48,196 nucleotides of DNA from Paucisalibacillus globulus DSM 18846 (GTDB taxonomy: Bacteria; Bacillota; Bacilli; Bacillales; Amphibacillaceae), in NCBI RefSeq assembly GCF_000482485.1, contig NZ_AXVK01000033.1, forward strand, positions 1 to 48,196, in the 5' to 3' direction. The stretch's first letter is position 1; every line of letters begins with the position of its first letter. Positions 28,439-41,638 of the stretch are shown here, one piece after another. The notes under the pieces were generated by a model. It searched no databases. It worked only from the letters and a program-made list of their open reading frames with translations, and was not told the DNA's origin. The translations under genes were made by a program, and so were the position numbers.

Positions 28439-28690
28439 ATGTCTTATGAAAAAGTGAGTCAAGTAAAGTCTCGAACTATAATTGGAGTGAAGCAAACACT
28501 TAAGGCTATGAAAAATGGCCAAATAAGTGAAGTGTATATTGCCGAAGATGCTGATCGGTTTCTTACACAAAAAGTAGAAGAATTAGCCAAAACGCTAGGT
28601 ATCCCATACCGGCGTATTGATTCCAAGAAAAAGCTAGGAGCCGCATGTGGTATTGATGTTGGTGCATCTACTGTAGCGATAAAGAAGTAA
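28439..28690 (+). CDS. rplGB: L7Ae/L30e-family RNA-binding protein (YbxF, RplGB)
   Basis: The product of 83 residues belongs to the L7Ae family that binds kink-turn RNA; the B. subtilis homologue YbxF is reported to bind k-turns and associate with ribosomes. Visible features are the KQTLKAMKNGQISEVYIAED start of the fold and LGAACGIDVGASTVAI at the end, the k-turn-contacting loop. ATG 28439 follows TTTGGAGGA; an upstream in-frame ATG at 28364 would overlap the -35 box and is rejected. The location between rpoC and rpsL is conserved in Bacillus. Confidence 0.92.
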   Translation: MSYEKVSQVKSRTIIGVKQTLKAMKNGQISEVYIAEDADRFLTQKVEELAKTLGIPYRRIDSKKKLGAACGIDVGASTVAIKK

Positions 28691-28701
28691 TGATGGTTTT
28701 G

Positions 28702-28717
28702 GCGAGGATATCCTTGC
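28702..28717 (+). other. Palindrome in the rpsL leader
   Basis: GCGAGGATATCCTTGC is a 16-base palindrome with one G-T pair, followed at once by GCGAAAGC, which can form a GNRA-capped mini-hairpin. The 134-base rplGB-rpsL gap holds nothing else recognisable. It may be part of a ribosomal protein leader. Confidence 0.35.
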
Positions 28718-28824
28718 GAAAGCTTTGTTTTTTGCTTCAAGATGAACCACCTGGATGTGTGGGTTTACGATACAGATGAAAACTAGCTATTCACGAAGTC
28801 ATTTTAAGAAGGGAGGACAACATA

Positions 28825-29244
28825 ATGCCTACAATTAACCAACTTGTACGTAAAGGTCGCGTAAGCAAACCTAAAAAATCCGATTCACCAGCACTTAACA
28901 AAGGGTATAACAGTTTTAAAAAGTCTTTAACTAACGAGAACTCTCCACAAAAACGTGGTGTATGTACTCGTGTTGGTACATTGACTCCTAAAAAGCCGAA
29001 CTCTGCGTTACGTAAATATGCTCGTGTTCGTTTGTCAAACAACATGGAGGTAACTGCATACATTCCTGGTATTGGTCACAACCTACAGGAACACAGCGTA
29101 GTTTTAATCCGTGGTGGACGTGTAAAGGACTTACCTGGGGTACGTTATCACATTGTTCGTGGTGCGCTTGATACTGCAGGAGTAGATGGTCGTATGCAAA
29201 GCCGTTCTAAATACGGTACAAAACGCCCTAAAGTGAAAAAATAA
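28825..29244 (+). CDS. rpsL: 30S ribosomal protein S12
   Basis: S12 lies at the decoding centre and controls accuracy; it is the streptomycin-resistance locus. The 139-residue product contains [20 protein letters not shown] and [20 protein letters not shown], and the critical lysines in KKPNSALRK and GRVKDLPG are unchanged, so no resistance mutation is visible. The ATG follows AAGGGAGGA. It heads the conserved str genes rpsL-rpsG-fusA-tuf. Confidence 0.98.
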   Translation: MPTINQLVRKGRVSKPKKSDSPALNKGYNSFKKSLTNENSPQKRGVCTRVGTLTPKKPNSALRKYARVRLSNNMEVTAYIPGIGHNLQEHSVVLIRGGRVKDLPGVRYHIVRGALDTAGVDGRMQSRSKYGTKRPKVKK

Positions 29245-29287
29245 GTTAATCGTTTAATAATATAGATATAGGAAAGGAGGGGGACAT

Positions 29288-29758
29288 ATGCCACGTAAAG
29301 GACCAGTACCTAAGCGCGATGTCTTGCCAGATCCACTTTATAATTCAAAACTAGTAACTCGTTTAATCAACCAAATCATGATTGATGGTAAACGCGGTGT
29401 AGCGCAAAAGCTTCTTTATAACGCTTTTGAACTAGTAGAACAACGTAGCGGACAAAATCCGAAAGAGGTATTTGAGCAAGCAATGAAAAATGTTATGCCT
29501 GTACTTGAAGTACGTGCACGCCGTGTTGGTGGTTCTAACTACCAAGTACCGGTTGAAGTTCGTCCAGAACGCCGTCAAACTTTAGGTTTACGTTACCTTG
29601 TTAACTACGCACGTTTACGCGGAGAGAAAACAATGGAAGAACGTTTAGCGAATGAAATTCTAGATGCTTCAAATAATACAGGTGCATCTGTTAAGAAACG
29701 CGAAGACATGCATAAAATGGCAGAAGCAAACAAAGCGTTTGCTCACTACCGTTGGTAA
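29288..29758 (+). CDS. rpsG: 30S ribosomal protein S7
   Basis: S7 nucleates assembly of the 30S head and contacts tRNA at the E site. The 156-residue product begins [20 protein letters not shown] and includes [19 protein letters not shown] and a basic C-terminus ending AFAHYRW. The length is that of Bacillus S7. The ATG follows AAAGGAGGGGG. It lies between rpsL and fusA; in E. coli S7 is the str-operon repressor, but no matching site is evident here. Confidence 0.98.
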   Translation: MPRKGPVPKRDVLPDPLYNSKLVTRLINQIMIDGKRGVAQKLLYNAFELVEQRSGQNPKEVFEQAMKNVMPVLEVRARRVGGSNYQVPVEVRPERRQTLGLRYLVNYARLRGEKTMEERLANEILDASNNTGASVKKREDMHKMAEANKAFAHYRW

Positions 29759-29800
29759 TCTAAACAAAAATAAAGGTTTTAACAGGAAGGAGAAGAATAC

Positions 29801-31879
29801 ATGGCAAGAGAGTTCTCCTTGGAAAAGACGCGCAATATTGGTATTATGGCACACATTGATGCAGGTAAAACCACTACGACTGAGCGTATTCTTTTCTATA
29901 CAGGACGCATTCACAAAATTGGTGAAACGCATGAAGGTGCTTCACAAATGGACTGGATGGAACAAGAGCAAGAGCGCGGAATTACAATTACTTCTGCTGC
30001 AACAACTGCTCAATGGAAAAACCACCGTATCAATATCATTGATACTCCAGGACACGTAGACTTCACTGTTGAAGTTGAGCGTTCACTACGTGTGCTCGAC
30101 GGTGCTGTTACAGTACTAGATGCACAATCAGGTGTTGAGCCTCAAACGGAAACGGTTTGGCGTCAAGCAACAACATATGGTGTACCACGTATCGTGTTCA
30201 TTAACAAAATGGATAAAACGGGTGCTGACTTCCTATATTCTGTTGGTACATTAAAAGATCGTTTGGGAGCTAATGCGCACCCTGTACAATTCCCAATCGG
30301 TGCTGAAGACCAATTCAATGGTATAATCGATTTGATTAATATGGAAGCACACTTTTATCTAGATGATCTTGGAACTAAAGATGAATCACGTGAAATTCCA
30401 GAAGAACTAAGAGAGAAAGCTGAAGAATTACGTGCAAGCCTTGTTGAAGCAGTTTCAGAGCTTGACGAAGAGCTTATGATGAAGTTCCTAGAAGGAGAAG
30501 AAATCTCTAACGAAGAACTTAAAAAGGCAATTCGTAATGCAACACTAGCTGTAGAATTCTATCCAGTATTCTGTGGGTCTGCTTTCAAAAACAAAGGTGT
30601 TCAGTTAATGCTTGATGGAGTACTTGATTACTTACCAGCACCAACTGATGTGGCTGATATTGAAGGTACAGTTCCTGATACAGATGAAAAGATAATTCGT
30701 AAATCTTCTGATGATGAGCCTTTCTCAGCGTTAGCGTTTAAAGTTATGACAGACCCATTTGTTGGTAAATTAACTTTCTTCCGCGTATACTCTGGAACAC
30801 TTGATTCTGGTTCTTATGTTCGCAACTCTGTAAAAGGTAAACGTGAACGTGTTGGACGTATTTTACAAATGCATGCAAACTCTCGTGAAGAAATTTCAAC
30901 AGTTCACGCTGGTGAAATCGCGGCAGCTGTAGGATTAAAAGATACTTCTACGGGTGATACACTATGTGATGAAAAGAATCTTGTAATTCTAGAATCCATG
31001 GAGTTCCCAGAACCAGTTATCTCGGTTGCGATTGAACCAAAAACAAAAGCTGACCAAGATAAAATGGGTATTGCTTTAGGTAAACTTGCTGACGAAGATC
31101 CAACATTCAGAACTGAAACAAACCCTGAAACTGGTCAAACGATTATCTCTGGTATGGGTGAACTTCACTTAGATGTCCTTGTTGACCGTATGAAGCGTGA
31201 ATTCAAAGTGGAAGCTAACGTTGGTGCTCCACAAGTTGCTTACCGCGAAACATTCCGTTCAGCAGCAGAAGTTGAAGGAAAATTCGTGCGTCAGTCAGGT
31301 GGACGTGGACAATTTGGTCACGTATGGATTAAGTTCGAGCCAAACGAAGAAGGCGCTGGCTTTGAATTTGAAAACAAAATCGTTGGTGGTGTAGTTCCTC
31401 GTGAATACATCCCTGCTGTTGAACAAGGTGTTAAAGAATCAATGGAAAATGGTGTGTTAGCCGGATATCCATTAATTGATGTTAAAGCTTCTCTGTTCGA
31501 TGGTAGTTACCACGATGTTGACTCAAACGAAATGGCGTTTAAGATCGCTGCTTCTATGGCACTTAAGGCTGCTAAAAACAAATGTAACCCAGTTCTACTT
31601 GAACCAATGATGAAAGTAGAAGTTGTTATGCCTGAGGAATACATGGGAGATATTATCGGTGATATCACTTCTCGTCGTGGACGTATGGAAGGTATGGAAG
31701 CACGCGGACAACTACAAGTTGTTAAAGCGTTTGTTCCTCTTGCTGAAATGTTTGGATATGCAACTGCATTACGTTCAAACACACAAGGACGTGGACAATA
31801 CACCATGCACTTTGATCACTATGAAGAAGTACCGAAGAGTGTTTCTGAAGAAATTATTAAGAAAAACGCTGGAGAATAA
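29801..31879 (+). CDS. fusA: Elongation factor G
   Basis: EF-G is the GTPase that drives tRNA-mRNA translocation and, with RRF, ribosome recycling. The 692-residue product has the G domain with [15 protein letters not shown] (about residues 17-31), the switch region [23 protein letters not shown] and NKMDKTGAD, then domains II-V ending with [20 protein letters not shown]. The fusidic-acid contact regions look standard. The ATG follows CAGGAAGGAGA. tuf follows after 123 bases with a long hairpin between. Confidence 0.98.
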   Translation: MAREFSLEKTRNIGIMAHIDAGKTTTTERILFYTGRIHKIGETHEGASQMDWMEQEQERGITITSAATTAQWKNHRINIIDTPGHVDFTVEVERSLRVLDGAVTVLDAQSGVEPQTETVWRQATTYGVPRIVFINKMDKTGADFLYSVGTLKDRLGANAHPVQFPIGAEDQFNGIIDLINMEAHFYLDDLGTKDESREIPEELREKAEELRASLVEAVSELDEELMMKFLEGEEISNEELKKAIRNATLAVEFYPVFCGSAFKNKGVQLMLDGVLDYLPAPTDVADIEGTVPDTDEKIIRKSSDDEPFSALAFKVMTDPFVGKLTFFRVYSGTLDSGSYVRNSVKGKRERVGRILQMHANSREEISTVHAGEIAAAVGLKDTSTGDTLCDEKNLVILESMEFPEPVISVAIEPKTKADQDKMGIALGKLADEDPTFRTETNPETGQTIISGMGELHLDVLVDRMKREFKVEANVGAPQVAYRETFRSAAEVEGKFVRQSGGRGQFGHVWIKFEPNEEGAGFEFENKIVGGVVPREYIPAVEQGVKESMENGVLAGYPLIDVKASLFDGSYHDVDSNEMAFKIAASMALKAAKNKCNPVLLEPMMKVEVVMPEEYMGDIIGDITSRRGRMEGMEARGQLQVVKAFVPLAEMFGYATALRSNTQGRGQYTMHFDHYEEVPKSVSEEIIKKNAGE

Positions 31880-31919
31880 TTGCATTTTTAGTTATTCTCA
31901 AGTATAACTTTTATTGTAG

Positions 31920-31952
31920 GCTAAGAAATAACACAAGCTGTTATTTCTTGGC
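31920..31952 (+). other. Stable hairpin between fusA and tuf
   Basis: A 14-bp stem (31920-31933 with 31939-31952, one G-T pair) has a 5-base loop. It lacks a T-run, so it is unlikely to terminate. It could be an RNA processing or stability element that raises tuf mRNA over fusA, as EF-Tu is needed in large excess. Confidence 0.5.
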
Positions 31953-32002
31953 TCAAATATATACTTAAATATACTTTTATTTATTTAAAGGAGGAAATAT
32001 AA

Positions 32003-33193
32003 ATGGCTAAAGAAAAATTCGACCGCTCGAAAGATCACGTTAACGTTGGTACTCTTGGACACGTTGACCATGGTAAAACTACACTAACTGCTGCTATTAC
32101 AACTGTAATGGCTAAGAAAAGTGGTAAAGGTAGCGCAATGGCTTATGACCAAATTGATGGTGCTCCAGAAGAAAAAGAACGTGGTATCACAATCTCTACT
32201 TCTCACGTAGAATACGAAACTGATACTCGTCACTATGCACACGTTGACTGCCCAGGGCACGCTGACTACGTTAAAAACATGATCACTGGTGCTGCACAAA
32301 TGGACGGAGCTATCCTAGTAGTATCTGCTGCTGATGGCCCAATGCCACAAACTCGTGAGCATATCCTACTTTCTCGTAACGTTGGGGTTCCTGCATTCGT
32401 AGTATTCCTTAACAAAGTTGATATGGTAGACGATGAAGAATTACTTGAATTAGTAGAAATGGAAGTTCGTGACCTACTATCTGAATATGACTTCCCTGGT
32501 GACGATGTTCCTGTAATCAGTGGTTCAGCTCTTAGAGCGCTTGAAGGTGACGAAAAGTATGAGCAAGCAATCGTTGATTTAATGGCTGCTGTTGATGAGT
32601 ATATTCCAACTCCAGAACGTGACACTGATAAACCATTCATGATGCCAGTTGAGGATGTATTCTCAATCACAGGTCGTGGTACTGTTGCTACTGGTCGTGT
32701 TGAGCGTGGACAAATTAAAGTTGGAGACGAAATCGAAATCATTGGTCTTCAAGAAGAATCAAGCAAATCTACTGTAACTGGTGTTGAAATGTTCCGTAAG
32801 CTTCTTGACTATGCTGAAGCTGGAGATAACATTGGTGCACTTCTACGTGGTGTTGCACGTGAAGATATCAACCGTGGTCAAGTATTAGCTAAACCAGGTA
32901 CAATCAAGCCATACACAAACTTCAAAGCAGAAGTTTATGTATTATCTAAAGAAGAAGGTGGACGTCATACTCCATTCTTCACAAACTATCGCCCACAGTT
33001 CTACTTCCGTACAACTGACGTAACTGGAGTTATTCAACTTCCAGAAGGAGTAGAAATGGTAATGCCTGGAGACAACATCGAGATGAATGTTGAACTAATC
33101 TCTCCAATCGCTATTGAAGACGGTACTCGCTTCTCTATCCGTGAAGGTGGACGTACTGTAGGATCAGGCGTTGTATCAACAATCGTTAAATAA
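32003..33193 (+). CDS. tuf: Elongation factor Tu
   Basis: EF-Tu carries aminoacyl-tRNA to the A site as a GTP complex. The 396-residue product has [10 protein letters not shown] (residues about 19-28), the switch I segment [31 protein letters not shown], and the C-terminal barrel domains ending [17 protein letters not shown]. The start [19 protein letters not shown] and the AAAGGAGGAAA binding site leave no doubt. It ends the str group and is followed by a strong terminator. Confidence 0.99.
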   Translation: MAKEKFDRSKDHVNVGTLGHVDHGKTTLTAAITTVMAKKSGKGSAMAYDQIDGAPEEKERGITISTSHVEYETDTRHYAHVDCPGHADYVKNMITGAAQMDGAILVVSAADGPMPQTREHILLSRNVGVPAFVVFLNKVDMVDDEELLELVEMEVRDLLSEYDFPGDDVPVISGSALRALEGDEKYEQAIVDLMAAVDEYIPTPERDTDKPFMMPVEDVFSITGRGTVATGRVERGQIKVGDEIEIIGLQEESSKSTVTGVEMFRKLLDYAEAGDNIGALLRGVAREDINRGQVLAKPGTIKPYTNFKAEVYVLSKEEGGRHTPFFTNYRPQFYFRTTDVTGVIQLPEGVEMVMPGDNIEMNVELISPIAIEDGTRFSIREGGRTVGSGVVSTIVK

Positions 33194-33208
33194 TAATTGA
33201 TTGATATA

Positions 33209-33246
33209 AAAACAGGTAACGGAACACCGTTGCCTGTTTTTTGATT
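33209..33246 (+). terminator. Terminator after tuf
   Basis: A 14-bp stem (33209-33222 with 33227-33240, one G-T pair) with tetraloop AACA is followed by TTG-TTT. It ends the str transcript. Confidence 0.93.
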
Positions 33247-33424
33247 TATAATGAAACGTTTTGTCTTGCTGATTTTTAGATAAGGTGATCGGTGAACTGT
33301 ACGAACTGTATTCTATAAATGGAATTTTGATAGACTTGCTAATTTATGATTATTGTATTCTGTATAAGTCCTGATAACCGAAAACCACACCAATCTTTCC
33401 CATCAAAAAAGTTCCCTACAAACC

Positions 33425-33453
33425 TTGCAATCACTTAGAATACTAAGTATAAT
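33425..33453 (+). promoter_or_regulatory. Upstream promoter of the S10 operon
   Basis: TTGCAA (33425-33430), 17 bases, TATAAT (33448-33453). It would give a leader of about 190 bases. In 33247-33424 I see no gene. Confidence 0.75.
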
Positions 33454-33493
33454 ACATAGACGTGCTACAAATTGAATTTTATTCAAAAAAAGG

Positions 33494-33522
33494 TTGCACT
33501 GACCATGTATATTCTATATAAT
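33494..33522 (+). promoter_or_regulatory. Downstream promoter of the S10 operon
   Basis: TTGCAC (33494-33499), 17 bases, TATAAT (33517-33522). This second near-consensus promoter is 69 bases after the first, so the longest ribosomal operon here has tandem promoters. Confidence 0.85.
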
Positions 33523-33529
33523 AAGAATG

Positions 33530-33961
<432 letters not shown>

Positions 33962-33992
33962 AATTTTGTTTTTAAAATAGGAGGTGTAACGG

Positions 33993-34622
33993 ATGACGAA
34001 AGGAATCTTAGGTCGAAAAATCGGCATGACACAGTTGTTTAACGAAAACGGTGAATTAATCCCGGTAACTGTTGTTCAGGCTGAACCTAACGTAGTTTTA
34101 CAAAAAAGAACTCTTGAAAACGACGGTTATGAAGCAATTCAAATTGGTTTCCAAGATCTAAAGGAATCACGTACTAATAAAGCGGAAAAAGGTCATGCTG
34201 CAAAAGCAAACACAGCCCCTAAGCGCTACGTTCGTGAAATCCGTGACGTTAATCTTGATGAATTCGAAGTTGGTCAAGAAATTAGCGTTGAAATTTTCCA
34301 AGCGGGAGAAAAAGTTGATGTAACTGGAACATCTAAAGGTAAAGGATTCCAGGGATCAATTAAGCGTCATAATCAAAGCCGCGGACCAATGTCTCACGGT
34401 TCTCACTATCATAGATCCCCAGGTTCTATGGGAGCAGTTGATGCAATGCGCGTATTCCCAGGCAAAAAATTACCAGGTCATATGGGTTCAGAGCAAGTAA
34501 CAATCCAAAACCTTGAAGTAGTTAGTGTTGATGTTGAACGCAACTTACTATTAATCAAAGGTAATGTCCCAGGTGCTAAAAAATCATTCGTGAAAATCGC
34601 GGGTGCAGTTAAGGCTAACTAA
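33993..34622 (+). CDS. rplC: 50S ribosomal protein L3
   Basis: L3 binds early near the 3' end of 23S rRNA and sends a loop to the peptidyl transferase centre. The 209-residue product starts [16 protein letters not shown] and contains the central extension [20 protein letters not shown] and [20 protein letters not shown], the region where linezolid or tiamulin resistance changes occur in other species; nothing unusual stands out. The ATG follows TAGGAGGTG, 31 bases after rpsJ. Confidence 0.98.
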   Translation: MTKGILGRKIGMTQLFNENGELIPVTVVQAEPNVVLQKRTLENDGYEAIQIGFQDLKESRTNKAEKGHAAKANTAPKRYVREIRDVNLDEFEVGQEISVEIFQAGEKVDVTGTSKGKGFQGSIKRHNQSRGPMSHGSHYHRSPGSMGAVDAMRVFPGKKLPGHMGSEQVTIQNLEVVSVDVERNLLLIKGNVPGAKKSFVKIAGAVKAN

Positions 34623-34648
34623 TCATATAAACGAAGGGAGGATATGTC

Positions 34649-35272
34649 ATGCCTAAAGTAGCACTATTTAAACAAGATGGTTCACAAGCTGGTGAATTCG
34701 AATTAAACGAATCTGTATTCGGTATTGAACCAAACACACATGTATTACATGAAGCGGTGATTATGCAACGTGCGTCAATGCGTCAAGGTACACACGCTGT
34801 TAAAAATCGTTCTGAAGTTCGTGGCGGTGGTCGTAAACCGTGGCGCCAAAAAGGTACAGGTCGCGCACGTCAAGGATCTATTCGCTCGCCACAATGGGTA
34901 GGCGGTGGAGTTGTTTTCGGACCTACACCACGCAGCTATAGCTACAAACTACCTAAAAAAGTTCGTCGCTTAGCACTTAAGTCTGCTTTATCTTCTAAAG
35001 TTAAAGAAGAAAGCTTAGTTGTTTTAGAAAGCCTATCGTTTGATGCGCCTAAAACTAAAGAAGTTGTTAAAATGCTAACTGCTTTAAACGTTAATGAAAA
35101 AGCTCTAATCGTAACTGCTGAAACTGAAGAAAATATTGTACGTTCTGCTAACAACCTACAAGGTGTTAAAGTTCTTACAGTAACTGAAGTTAATGTGTTA
35201 GATTTGTTATCGCATGGCAAGCTAATCTTAACTAAGGAAGCAGCTGAAAAAGCAGGGGAGGTGCTTGCATAA
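34649..35272 (+). CDS. rplD: 50S ribosomal protein L4
   Basis: L4 lines the exit tunnel, and in E. coli it represses the S10 operon. The 207-residue product starts [19 protein letters not shown] and carries the long basic tunnel loop with [19 protein letters not shown] (about residues 56-75), where macrolide-resistance changes arise; this copy looks wild type. The ATG follows AAGGGAGGA. Its stop overlaps the rplW start in TAATG. Confidence 0.98.
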   Translation: MPKVALFKQDGSQAGEFELNESVFGIEPNTHVLHEAVIMQRASMRQGTHAVKNRSEVRGGGRKPWRQKGTGRARQGSIRSPQWVGGGVVFGPTPRSYSYKLPKKVRRLALKSALSSKVKEESLVVLESLSFDAPKTKEVVKMLTALNVNEKALIVTAETEENIVRSANNLQGVKVLTVTEVNVLDLLSHGKLILTKEAAEKAGEVLA

Positions 35273-35559
35273 TGACTGATGCACGTGATATTATTAAGCG
35301 CCCTGTCATCACAGAACATTCTGCTGACCTAATGGCAGAGAAGAAATATACTTTCGAAGTTAGTACGAAGGCTAACAAAACTCAAATCAAAGATGCTGTT
35401 GAAGAAATCTTTGGAGTGAAAGTAGAAAAAGTAAACACATTGAACCTAAAAGGTAAATTTAAGCGTATGGGTCGTTACGGTGGTTACCGCCCAAATCGCA
35501 AAAAAGCTGTAGTGCAGCTTTCTGAAGATAGTAAAGATCTAGACTTCTTTGAAGGCTAA
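35272..35559 (+). CDS. rplW: 50S ribosomal protein L23
   Basis: L23 sits at the tunnel exit and is the docking site for trigger factor, SRP and the translocon. The 95-residue product has [20 protein letters not shown] at the N-terminus, the [12 protein letters not shown] segment with the exposed acidic surface, and the [20 protein letters not shown] extension that reaches the tunnel. The start overlaps the rplD stop by one base, with GGGGAGGTG just upstream inside rplD, implying coupled translation. Confidence 0.98.
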   Translation: MTDARDIIKRPVITEHSADLMAEKKYTFEVSTKANKTQIKDAVEEIFGVKVEKVNTLNLKGKFKRMGRYGGYRPNRKKAVVQLSEDSKDLDFFEG

Positions 35560-35586
35560 GAATCATAAAGAAGGAGGGAAAACAAG

Positions 35587-36417
35587 ATGGCGATTAAAAA
35601 ATTCAAACCTACCTCAAATGGTAGACGTAACATGTCTGTATCTGATTTTGCAGAAATCACTACAGATAAACCAGAAAAATCCCTTTTAGCTCCATTATCA
35701 AAACGTGGTGGACGTAATAACCAAGGGAAATTGACGGTTCGTCATCAAGGTGGCGGTCACAAGCGTCAATATCGTATCATTGATTTTAAACGTGATAAAG
35801 ATGGTATACCAGGTCGCGTTGCTACAATCGAATACGATCCGAACCGTACCGCTAACATTGCATTAATTAACTACGCTGACGGTGAGAAGCGTTATATTCT
35901 TGCTCCAAAAGGATTACAAGTAGGGCAACAAATCGAATCAGGTGTAAATGCGGATATTAAAGTGGGTAATGCACTTCCACTTGTAAATATTCCAGTTGGT
36001 ACAATTGTACACAACATCGAATTAAAACCAGGTAACGGTGGACAATTAGCTCGTTCTGCAGGAGCTGAGGCTCAAATCCTTGGTCGCGAGGAGAAATATA
36101 CACTTGTACGATTAGCTTCTGGTGAAGTTCGACTAGTATTATCAACTTGCCGTGCAACTGTTGGTCAAGTAGGTAACTTAGAACATGAACTAATTCGTGT
36201 TGGTAAAGCAGGTCGTTCTCGTTGGATGGGTATCCGCCCAACTGTACGTGGATCTGTTATGAACCCTAATGATCACCCACACGGTGGTGGTGAAGGACGC
36301 GCTCCAATCGGACGTAAATCACCAATGTCACCATGGGGCAAACCTACACTTGGTTACAAAACACGTAAACGTAATAAAACTACAGATAAGTATATTGTGC
36401 GTAAACGTAAAAAATAA
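35587..36417 (+). CDS. rplB: 50S ribosomal protein L2
   Basis: L2 is a primary 23S-binding protein essential for subunit association and peptidyl transfer. The 276-residue product starts [18 protein letters not shown], has the OB-fold and SH3-like RNA-binding domains ([35 protein letters not shown]), and the C-terminal [20 protein letters not shown] with the conserved histidine near the peptidyl transferase centre. The ATG follows AAGGAGGGA. Confidence 0.98.
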   Translation: MAIKKFKPTSNGRRNMSVSDFAEITTDKPEKSLLAPLSKRGGRNNQGKLTVRHQGGGHKRQYRIIDFKRDKDGIPGRVATIEYDPNRTANIALINYADGEKRYILAPKGLQVGQQIESGVNADIKVGNALPLVNIPVGTIVHNIELKPGNGGQLARSAGAEAQILGREEKYTLVRLASGEVRLVLSTCRATVGQVGNLEHELIRVGKAGRSRWMGIRPTVRGSVMNPNDHPHGGGEGRAPIGRKSPMSPWGKPTLGYKTRKRNKTTDKYIVRKRKK

Positions 36418-36471
36418 TCGTAACTATTGGTGGAAAGTATCCATCTCTGAACTTCGAAAGGAGGTTTATCC

Positions 36472-36750
36472 ATGGGTCGTAGCTTAAAAAAGGGACCTTT
36501 TGCAGATGACCATCTATTGAAAAAAATTGATCAATTGAATGAATCTGACAAAAAGCAAGTTATTAAAACTTGGTCACGTCGTTCTACTATATTCCCGACA
36601 TTTATCGGTCATACTATCGCTGTTTATGATGGACGTAAACATGTTCCTGTTTATGTAACAGAAGACATGGTTGGACATAAATTAGGTGAATTTGCTCCAA
36701 CTCGTTCATACAAAGGACATGCAAATGACGATAAGAAAACAAAACGCTAA
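36472..36750 (+). CDS. rpsS: 30S ribosomal protein S19
   Basis: S19 pairs with S13 in the 30S head and contacts the A-site tRNA and the intersubunit bridge. The 92-residue product starts [20 protein letters not shown] and has [20 protein letters not shown] and the basic tail THRSYKGH-like [14 protein letters not shown]. The ATG follows AAAGGAGGT. It lies 54 bases after rplB, the widest gap in this part of the operon. Confidence 0.98.
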   Translation: MGRSLKKGPFADDHLLKKIDQLNESDKKQVIKTWSRRSTIFPTFIGHTIAVYDGRKHVPVYVTEDMVGHKLGEFAPTRSYKGHANDDKKTKR

Positions 36751-36770
36751 TGAGAGGAGGCGCCTAAGGT

Positions 36771-37112
36771 ATGCAAGCTAAAGCCGTAGCTAAATCAGTT
36801 CGTATTGCTCCTCGTAAAGTGCGATTAGTCGTTGATTTAATTCGAGGAAAAGAAGTTGGCGAAGCAATTGCTATTCTACGCCACACACAACGCGGTGCAT
36901 CCCCAGTTGTGGAAAAAGTGTTAAATTCTGCGATCGCAAATGCAGAACATAACTACGAAATGAATACAGATAATCTAGTGATTTCTGAGGCATTCGTTAA
37001 CGAAGGTGTAACATTGAAACGTTTCCGTCCACGCGCTCAAGGACGTGCAAGCAAAATTAATAAGCGCACAAGCCACATTACAGTGGTTGTAACAGAAAAG
37101 AAGGAGGGGTAG
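36771..37112 (+). CDS. rplV: 50S ribosomal protein L22
   Basis: L22 spans the exit tunnel, and its beta-hairpin forms part of the narrow constriction with L4. The 113-residue product starts [20 protein letters not shown] and has the hairpin [20 protein letters not shown] near residues 83-102, a site of macrolide resistance in other species and unremarkable here. The ATG follows GAGAGGAGG with 10-base spacing. rpsC begins 3 bases later. Confidence 0.98.
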   Translation: MQAKAVAKSVRIAPRKVRLVVDLIRGKEVGEAIAILRHTQRGASPVVEKVLNSAIANAEHNYEMNTDNLVISEAFVNEGVTLKRFRPRAQGRASKINKRTSHITVVVTEKKEG

Positions 37113-37115
37113 TTA

Positions 37116-37757
37116 GTGGGTCAAAAAGTGAATCCTACAGGTCTTCGCGTAGGTATCATTAAAGACTGGGAGTCTAAATGGTATGCGGGCAAAGACTATG
37201 CAGACTTACTACACGAAGATATCAAAATTAGAGAATATCTTGAAAACCGTTTAAAAACTGCAGCTGTTTCCCACATTGAAATCGAACGTGCAGCAAATCG
37301 TGTTAACGTTACGATTCATACTGGTAAACCAGGTATGGTTATTGGTAAAGGCGGTTCTGAAGTAGAAGCTCTACGTAATTCATTAAACGCTTTAACTGGC
37401 AAACGTGTTCACATCAACATTGTTGAAATTAAAAAGGTTGATGTAAATGCTAAACTAGTTGCAGAAAATATTGCTCGTCAATTAGAAAATCGTATTTCAT
37501 TCCGTCGTGCACAAAAGCAAGCTATTCAACGTGCTATGCGTGCTGGTGCAAAAGGAATTAAGACGCAAGTATCTGGTCGTCTAGGTGGCGCGGATATTGC
37601 TCGTGCAGAACACTATAGTGAAGGAACTGTTCCACTACACACATTACGTGCTGATATCGACTATGCAACAGCAGAAGCTGATACAACATACGGTAAACTT
37701 GGTATTAAAGTGTGGATCTATCGTGGTGAAGTCCTTCCGACTAAAACTAACAAATAA
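37116..37757 (+). CDS. rpsC: 30S ribosomal protein S3
   Basis: S3 lines the mRNA entry channel and contributes to mRNA unwinding. The 213-residue product has the N-terminal segment [20 protein letters not shown], a KH domain with [19 protein letters not shown] (the GxxG loop), and the C-terminal domain with [20 protein letters not shown]. The GTG start at 37116 follows AAGGAGGGG, which lies inside the end of rplV, so the two are tightly coupled. Confidence 0.98.
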   Translation: MGQKVNPTGLRVGIIKDWESKWYAGKDYADLLHEDIKIREYLENRLKTAAVSHIEIERAANRVNVTIHTGKPGMVIGKGGSEVEALRNSLNALTGKRVHINIVEIKKVDVNAKLVAENIARQLENRISFRRAQKQAIQRAMRAGAKGIKTQVSGRLGGADIARAEHYSEGTVPLHTLRADIDYATAEADTTYGKLGIKVWIYRGEVLPTKTNK

Positions 37758-38400
<643 letters not shown>

Positions 38401-38424
38401 TAATGAGAGGAGGTTAGCCTCAAA

Positions 38425-38688
38425 ATGACAGAACGTAATAATCGTAAAGTGTATACAGGTCGTGTTGTTTCAGATAAAATGGATAAAACAATCACTGTTT
38501 TAGTTGAAACATACAAAAACCATAAATTATATGGTAAACGTGTTAAATACTCTAAGAAATTTAAAGCTCATGATGAAAACAACCAAGCAAAAACTGGTGA
38601 TATCGTTCGCATCATGGAAACTCGTCCGCTATCAGCAACTAAACGTTTCCGTCTAGTTGAAATCGTTGAAGAAGCGGTCATTATATAA
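38425..38688 (+). CDS. rpsQ: 30S ribosomal protein S17
   Basis: S17 is an early 16S-binding protein with an OB fold. The 87-residue product starts [20 protein letters not shown] and includes [20 protein letters not shown] and [20 protein letters not shown], typical of the family. The ATG follows GAGAGGAGGT. It is followed by rplN after 42 bases. Confidence 0.98.
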   Translation: MTERNNRKVYTGRVVSDKMDKTITVLVETYKNHKLYGKRVKYSKKFKAHDENNQAKTGDIVRIMETRPLSATKRFRLVEIVEEAVII

Positions 38689-38691
38689 TAA

Positions 38692-39099
<408 letters not shown>

Positions 39100-39133
39100 G
39101 AAGTGAATTACCTTGTAAGGAGGTGCGTCAAGC

Positions 39134-39445
39134 ATGCATGTAAAAAAAGGTGATAAAGTTATTGTTATTTCCGGTAAAGACCGTGGAAAAACAGGCACGA
39201 TCTTAGAAGCATATCCAAAAAAGGAACGTGTACTTGTTGAAGGTGTGAACATGATTAAAAAACACGCTAAGCCTTCACAAGAAAACCCGCAAGGTGGGAT
39301 TCTTAATATAGAAGCTCCTATTCATGTTTCTAACGTGATGCCAGTAGATCCAAAAACCGGCAATCCAACTCGAGTTGGCTATGAAGTACGTGATGGAAAG
39401 AAAGTCCGCATCGCTAAAACATCCGGTGAAGCATTAGATAAATAG
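39134..39445 (+). CDS. rplX: 50S ribosomal protein L24
   Basis: L24 starts 50S assembly and lies at the tunnel exit. The 103-residue product has an N-terminal KOW motif ([20 protein letters not shown]) and the [20 protein letters not shown] segment. The ATG follows AAGGAGGTG with 10-base spacing. B. subtilis L24 has about the same length. Confidence 0.98.
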   Translation: MHVKKGDKVIVISGKDRGKTGTILEAYPKKERVLVEGVNMIKKHAKPSQENPQGGILNIEAPIHVSNVMPVDPKTGNPTRVGYEVRDGKKVRIAKTSGEALDK

Positions 39446-39469
39446 TATGTGCTGTGAAAGGAGGGCAAC

Positions 39470-40229
<760 letters not shown>

Positions 40230-40259
40230 ACCCCGATTAGGGAAGGAGGTAATTTAGTA

Positions 40260-40658
40260 ATGGTTATGACAGATCCAATCGCAGATATGCTAACTCGTAT
40301 TCGTAATGCGAACATGGTAAAACATGAAAAGTTAGAACTTCCTGCATCTAAAATTAAAACTGAAGTTGCTGATATTTTAAAACGTGAAGGCTTTGTACGT
40401 GACTACGAAGTTATTGAAGATAACAAGCAAGGGATCTTACGTTTATTCCTTAAGTACGGTGCTAATGAGGAACGAGTAATTACAGGTATTAAGCGTATTA
40501 GTAAGCCAGGATTACGTGTTTATGCAAAAGCTGATGAGGTACCTCGTGTACTTAACGGTCTAGGTATTGCAATCGTATCAACATCTAAAGGTGTTCTTTC
40601 TGATAAAGAAGCACGCTCACAAGCTGTTGGTGGCGAAGTACTTGCATATGTATGGTAA
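40260..40658 (+). CDS. rpsH: 30S ribosomal protein S8
   Basis: S8 is a primary 16S-binding protein and in E. coli the spc-operon repressor. The 132-residue product starts [20 protein letters not shown] and ends [13 protein letters not shown], with the conserved RNA-contacting [20 protein letters not shown] segment. ATG 40260 has AAGGAGGT nine bases upstream; 40266 is less well spaced and the family begins MVMTD. No S8-binding mimic was recognised near rplE. Confidence 0.98.
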   Translation: MVMTDPIADMLTRIRNANMVKHEKLELPASKIKTEVADILKREGFVRDYEVIEDNKQGILRLFLKYGANEERVITGIKRISKPGLRVYAKADEVPRVLNGLGIAIVSTSKGVLSDKEARSQAVGGEVLAYVW

Positions 40659-40688
40659 TTAATTTTTAAAGATAAGGAGGTGCATGGA

Positions 40689-41225
40689 ATGTCTCGTATA
40701 GGACTTAAACCAATTGAGATTCCGAGTGGTGTAGAAGTAAAACTTAATGGTAACACAGTAACTGTAAAAGGCCCTAAGGGTGAGCTAACTAGAGATTTTC
40801 ATCCTGAAATGAAAATTGTTGTTGCGGAAACGCAAGTGACAGTCGAACGTCCAAGTGATGGTAAAGAACATCGTTCGTTACACGGTACTACTCGTAGTAA
40901 CGTTGCTAACATGGTTGAAGGAGTATCAAAAGGCTTTGAAAAACAACTTCAAATCATCGGTGTTGGTTATCGTGCACAAAAACAAGGTAATAAAGTTATT
41001 GTGAATGCTGGGTATTCTCATCCAGTTGAAATAGATCCAATTGATGGTATTGAAATCGATGTACCAAGCAACACTTCCGTAATTGTAAAAGGTATTGATA
41101 AAGAAAAGGTTGGAGCAGTTGCTGCTAACATTAGAGGTATCAGACCACCAGAGCCATATAAAGGTAAAGGTATTCGTTACGTTGATGAGTATGTACGTCG
41201 TAAAGAAGGTAAAACTGCTAAGTAA
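40689..41225 (+). CDS. rplF: 50S ribosomal protein L6
   Basis: L6 lies close to the sarcin-ricin loop and supports GTPase factor binding. The product of 178 residues starts [20 protein letters not shown], has two repeated domains, and ends with [23 protein letters not shown] 40689 is preferred over the in-frame GTG at 40680, which is part of the AAGGAGGTG binding site. Confidence 0.98.
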   Translation: MSRIGLKPIEIPSGVEVKLNGNTVTVKGPKGELTRDFHPEMKIVVAETQVTVERPSDGKEHRSLHGTTRSNVANMVEGVSKGFEKQLQIIGVGYRAQKQGNKVIVNAGYSHPVEIDPIDGIEIDVPSNTSVIVKGIDKEKVGAVAANIRGIRPPEPYKGKGIRYVDEYVRRKEGKTAK

Positions 41226-41255
41226 GGTTAGTTAGGCGAGAAAGGAGTGACCCAG

Positions 41256-41618
41256 ATGATCACAAAACCTGACAAAAATGTTGCACGTAAGAGAAGACAT
41301 GGTCGTGTTCGTAAAAATCTTTTTGGAACAGAGACTCGTCCTCGTCTAAACGTGTATCGTTCAAATAAACACATTTATGCACAGTTAATTGATGATACTA
41401 ATGGTGTAACATTAGTTAGTGCATCTACTGTAGATAAAGAATTAAGCGTTGATTCAACTAGCGGTGTAGAAGCTGCTACTAAAGTTGGAGAAATGATTGC
41501 AAAACGTGCCCAAGATAAAGGTCATAAATCAGTAGTATTTGATCGTGGAGGCTACCTTTATCATGGACGTGTAAAAGCACTTGCAGATGCTGCTCGTGAG
41601 GCAGGTCTTGAATTTTAA
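41256..41618 (+). CDS. rplR: 50S ribosomal protein L18
   Basis: L18 binds 5S rRNA with L5. The product of 120 residues starts [20 protein letters not shown], with the basic N-terminal arm that contacts 5S, and ends [21 protein letters not shown] 41256 follows AAAGGAGTGA; the in-frame GTG at 41247 lies inside that binding site. Confidence 0.98.
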   Translation: MITKPDKNVARKRRHGRVRKNLFGTETRPRLNVYRSNKHIYAQLIDDTNGVTLVSASTVDKELSVDSTSGVEAATKVGEMIAKRAQDKGHKSVVFDRGGYLYHGRVKALADAAREAGLEF

Positions 41619-41638
41619 TTGTAAAAGGAGGGACATAG

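Noticed and set aside
28825-29244. Streptomycin-resistance change in rpsL
   Set aside because: The KKPNSALRK and GRVKDLPG segments are wild type.
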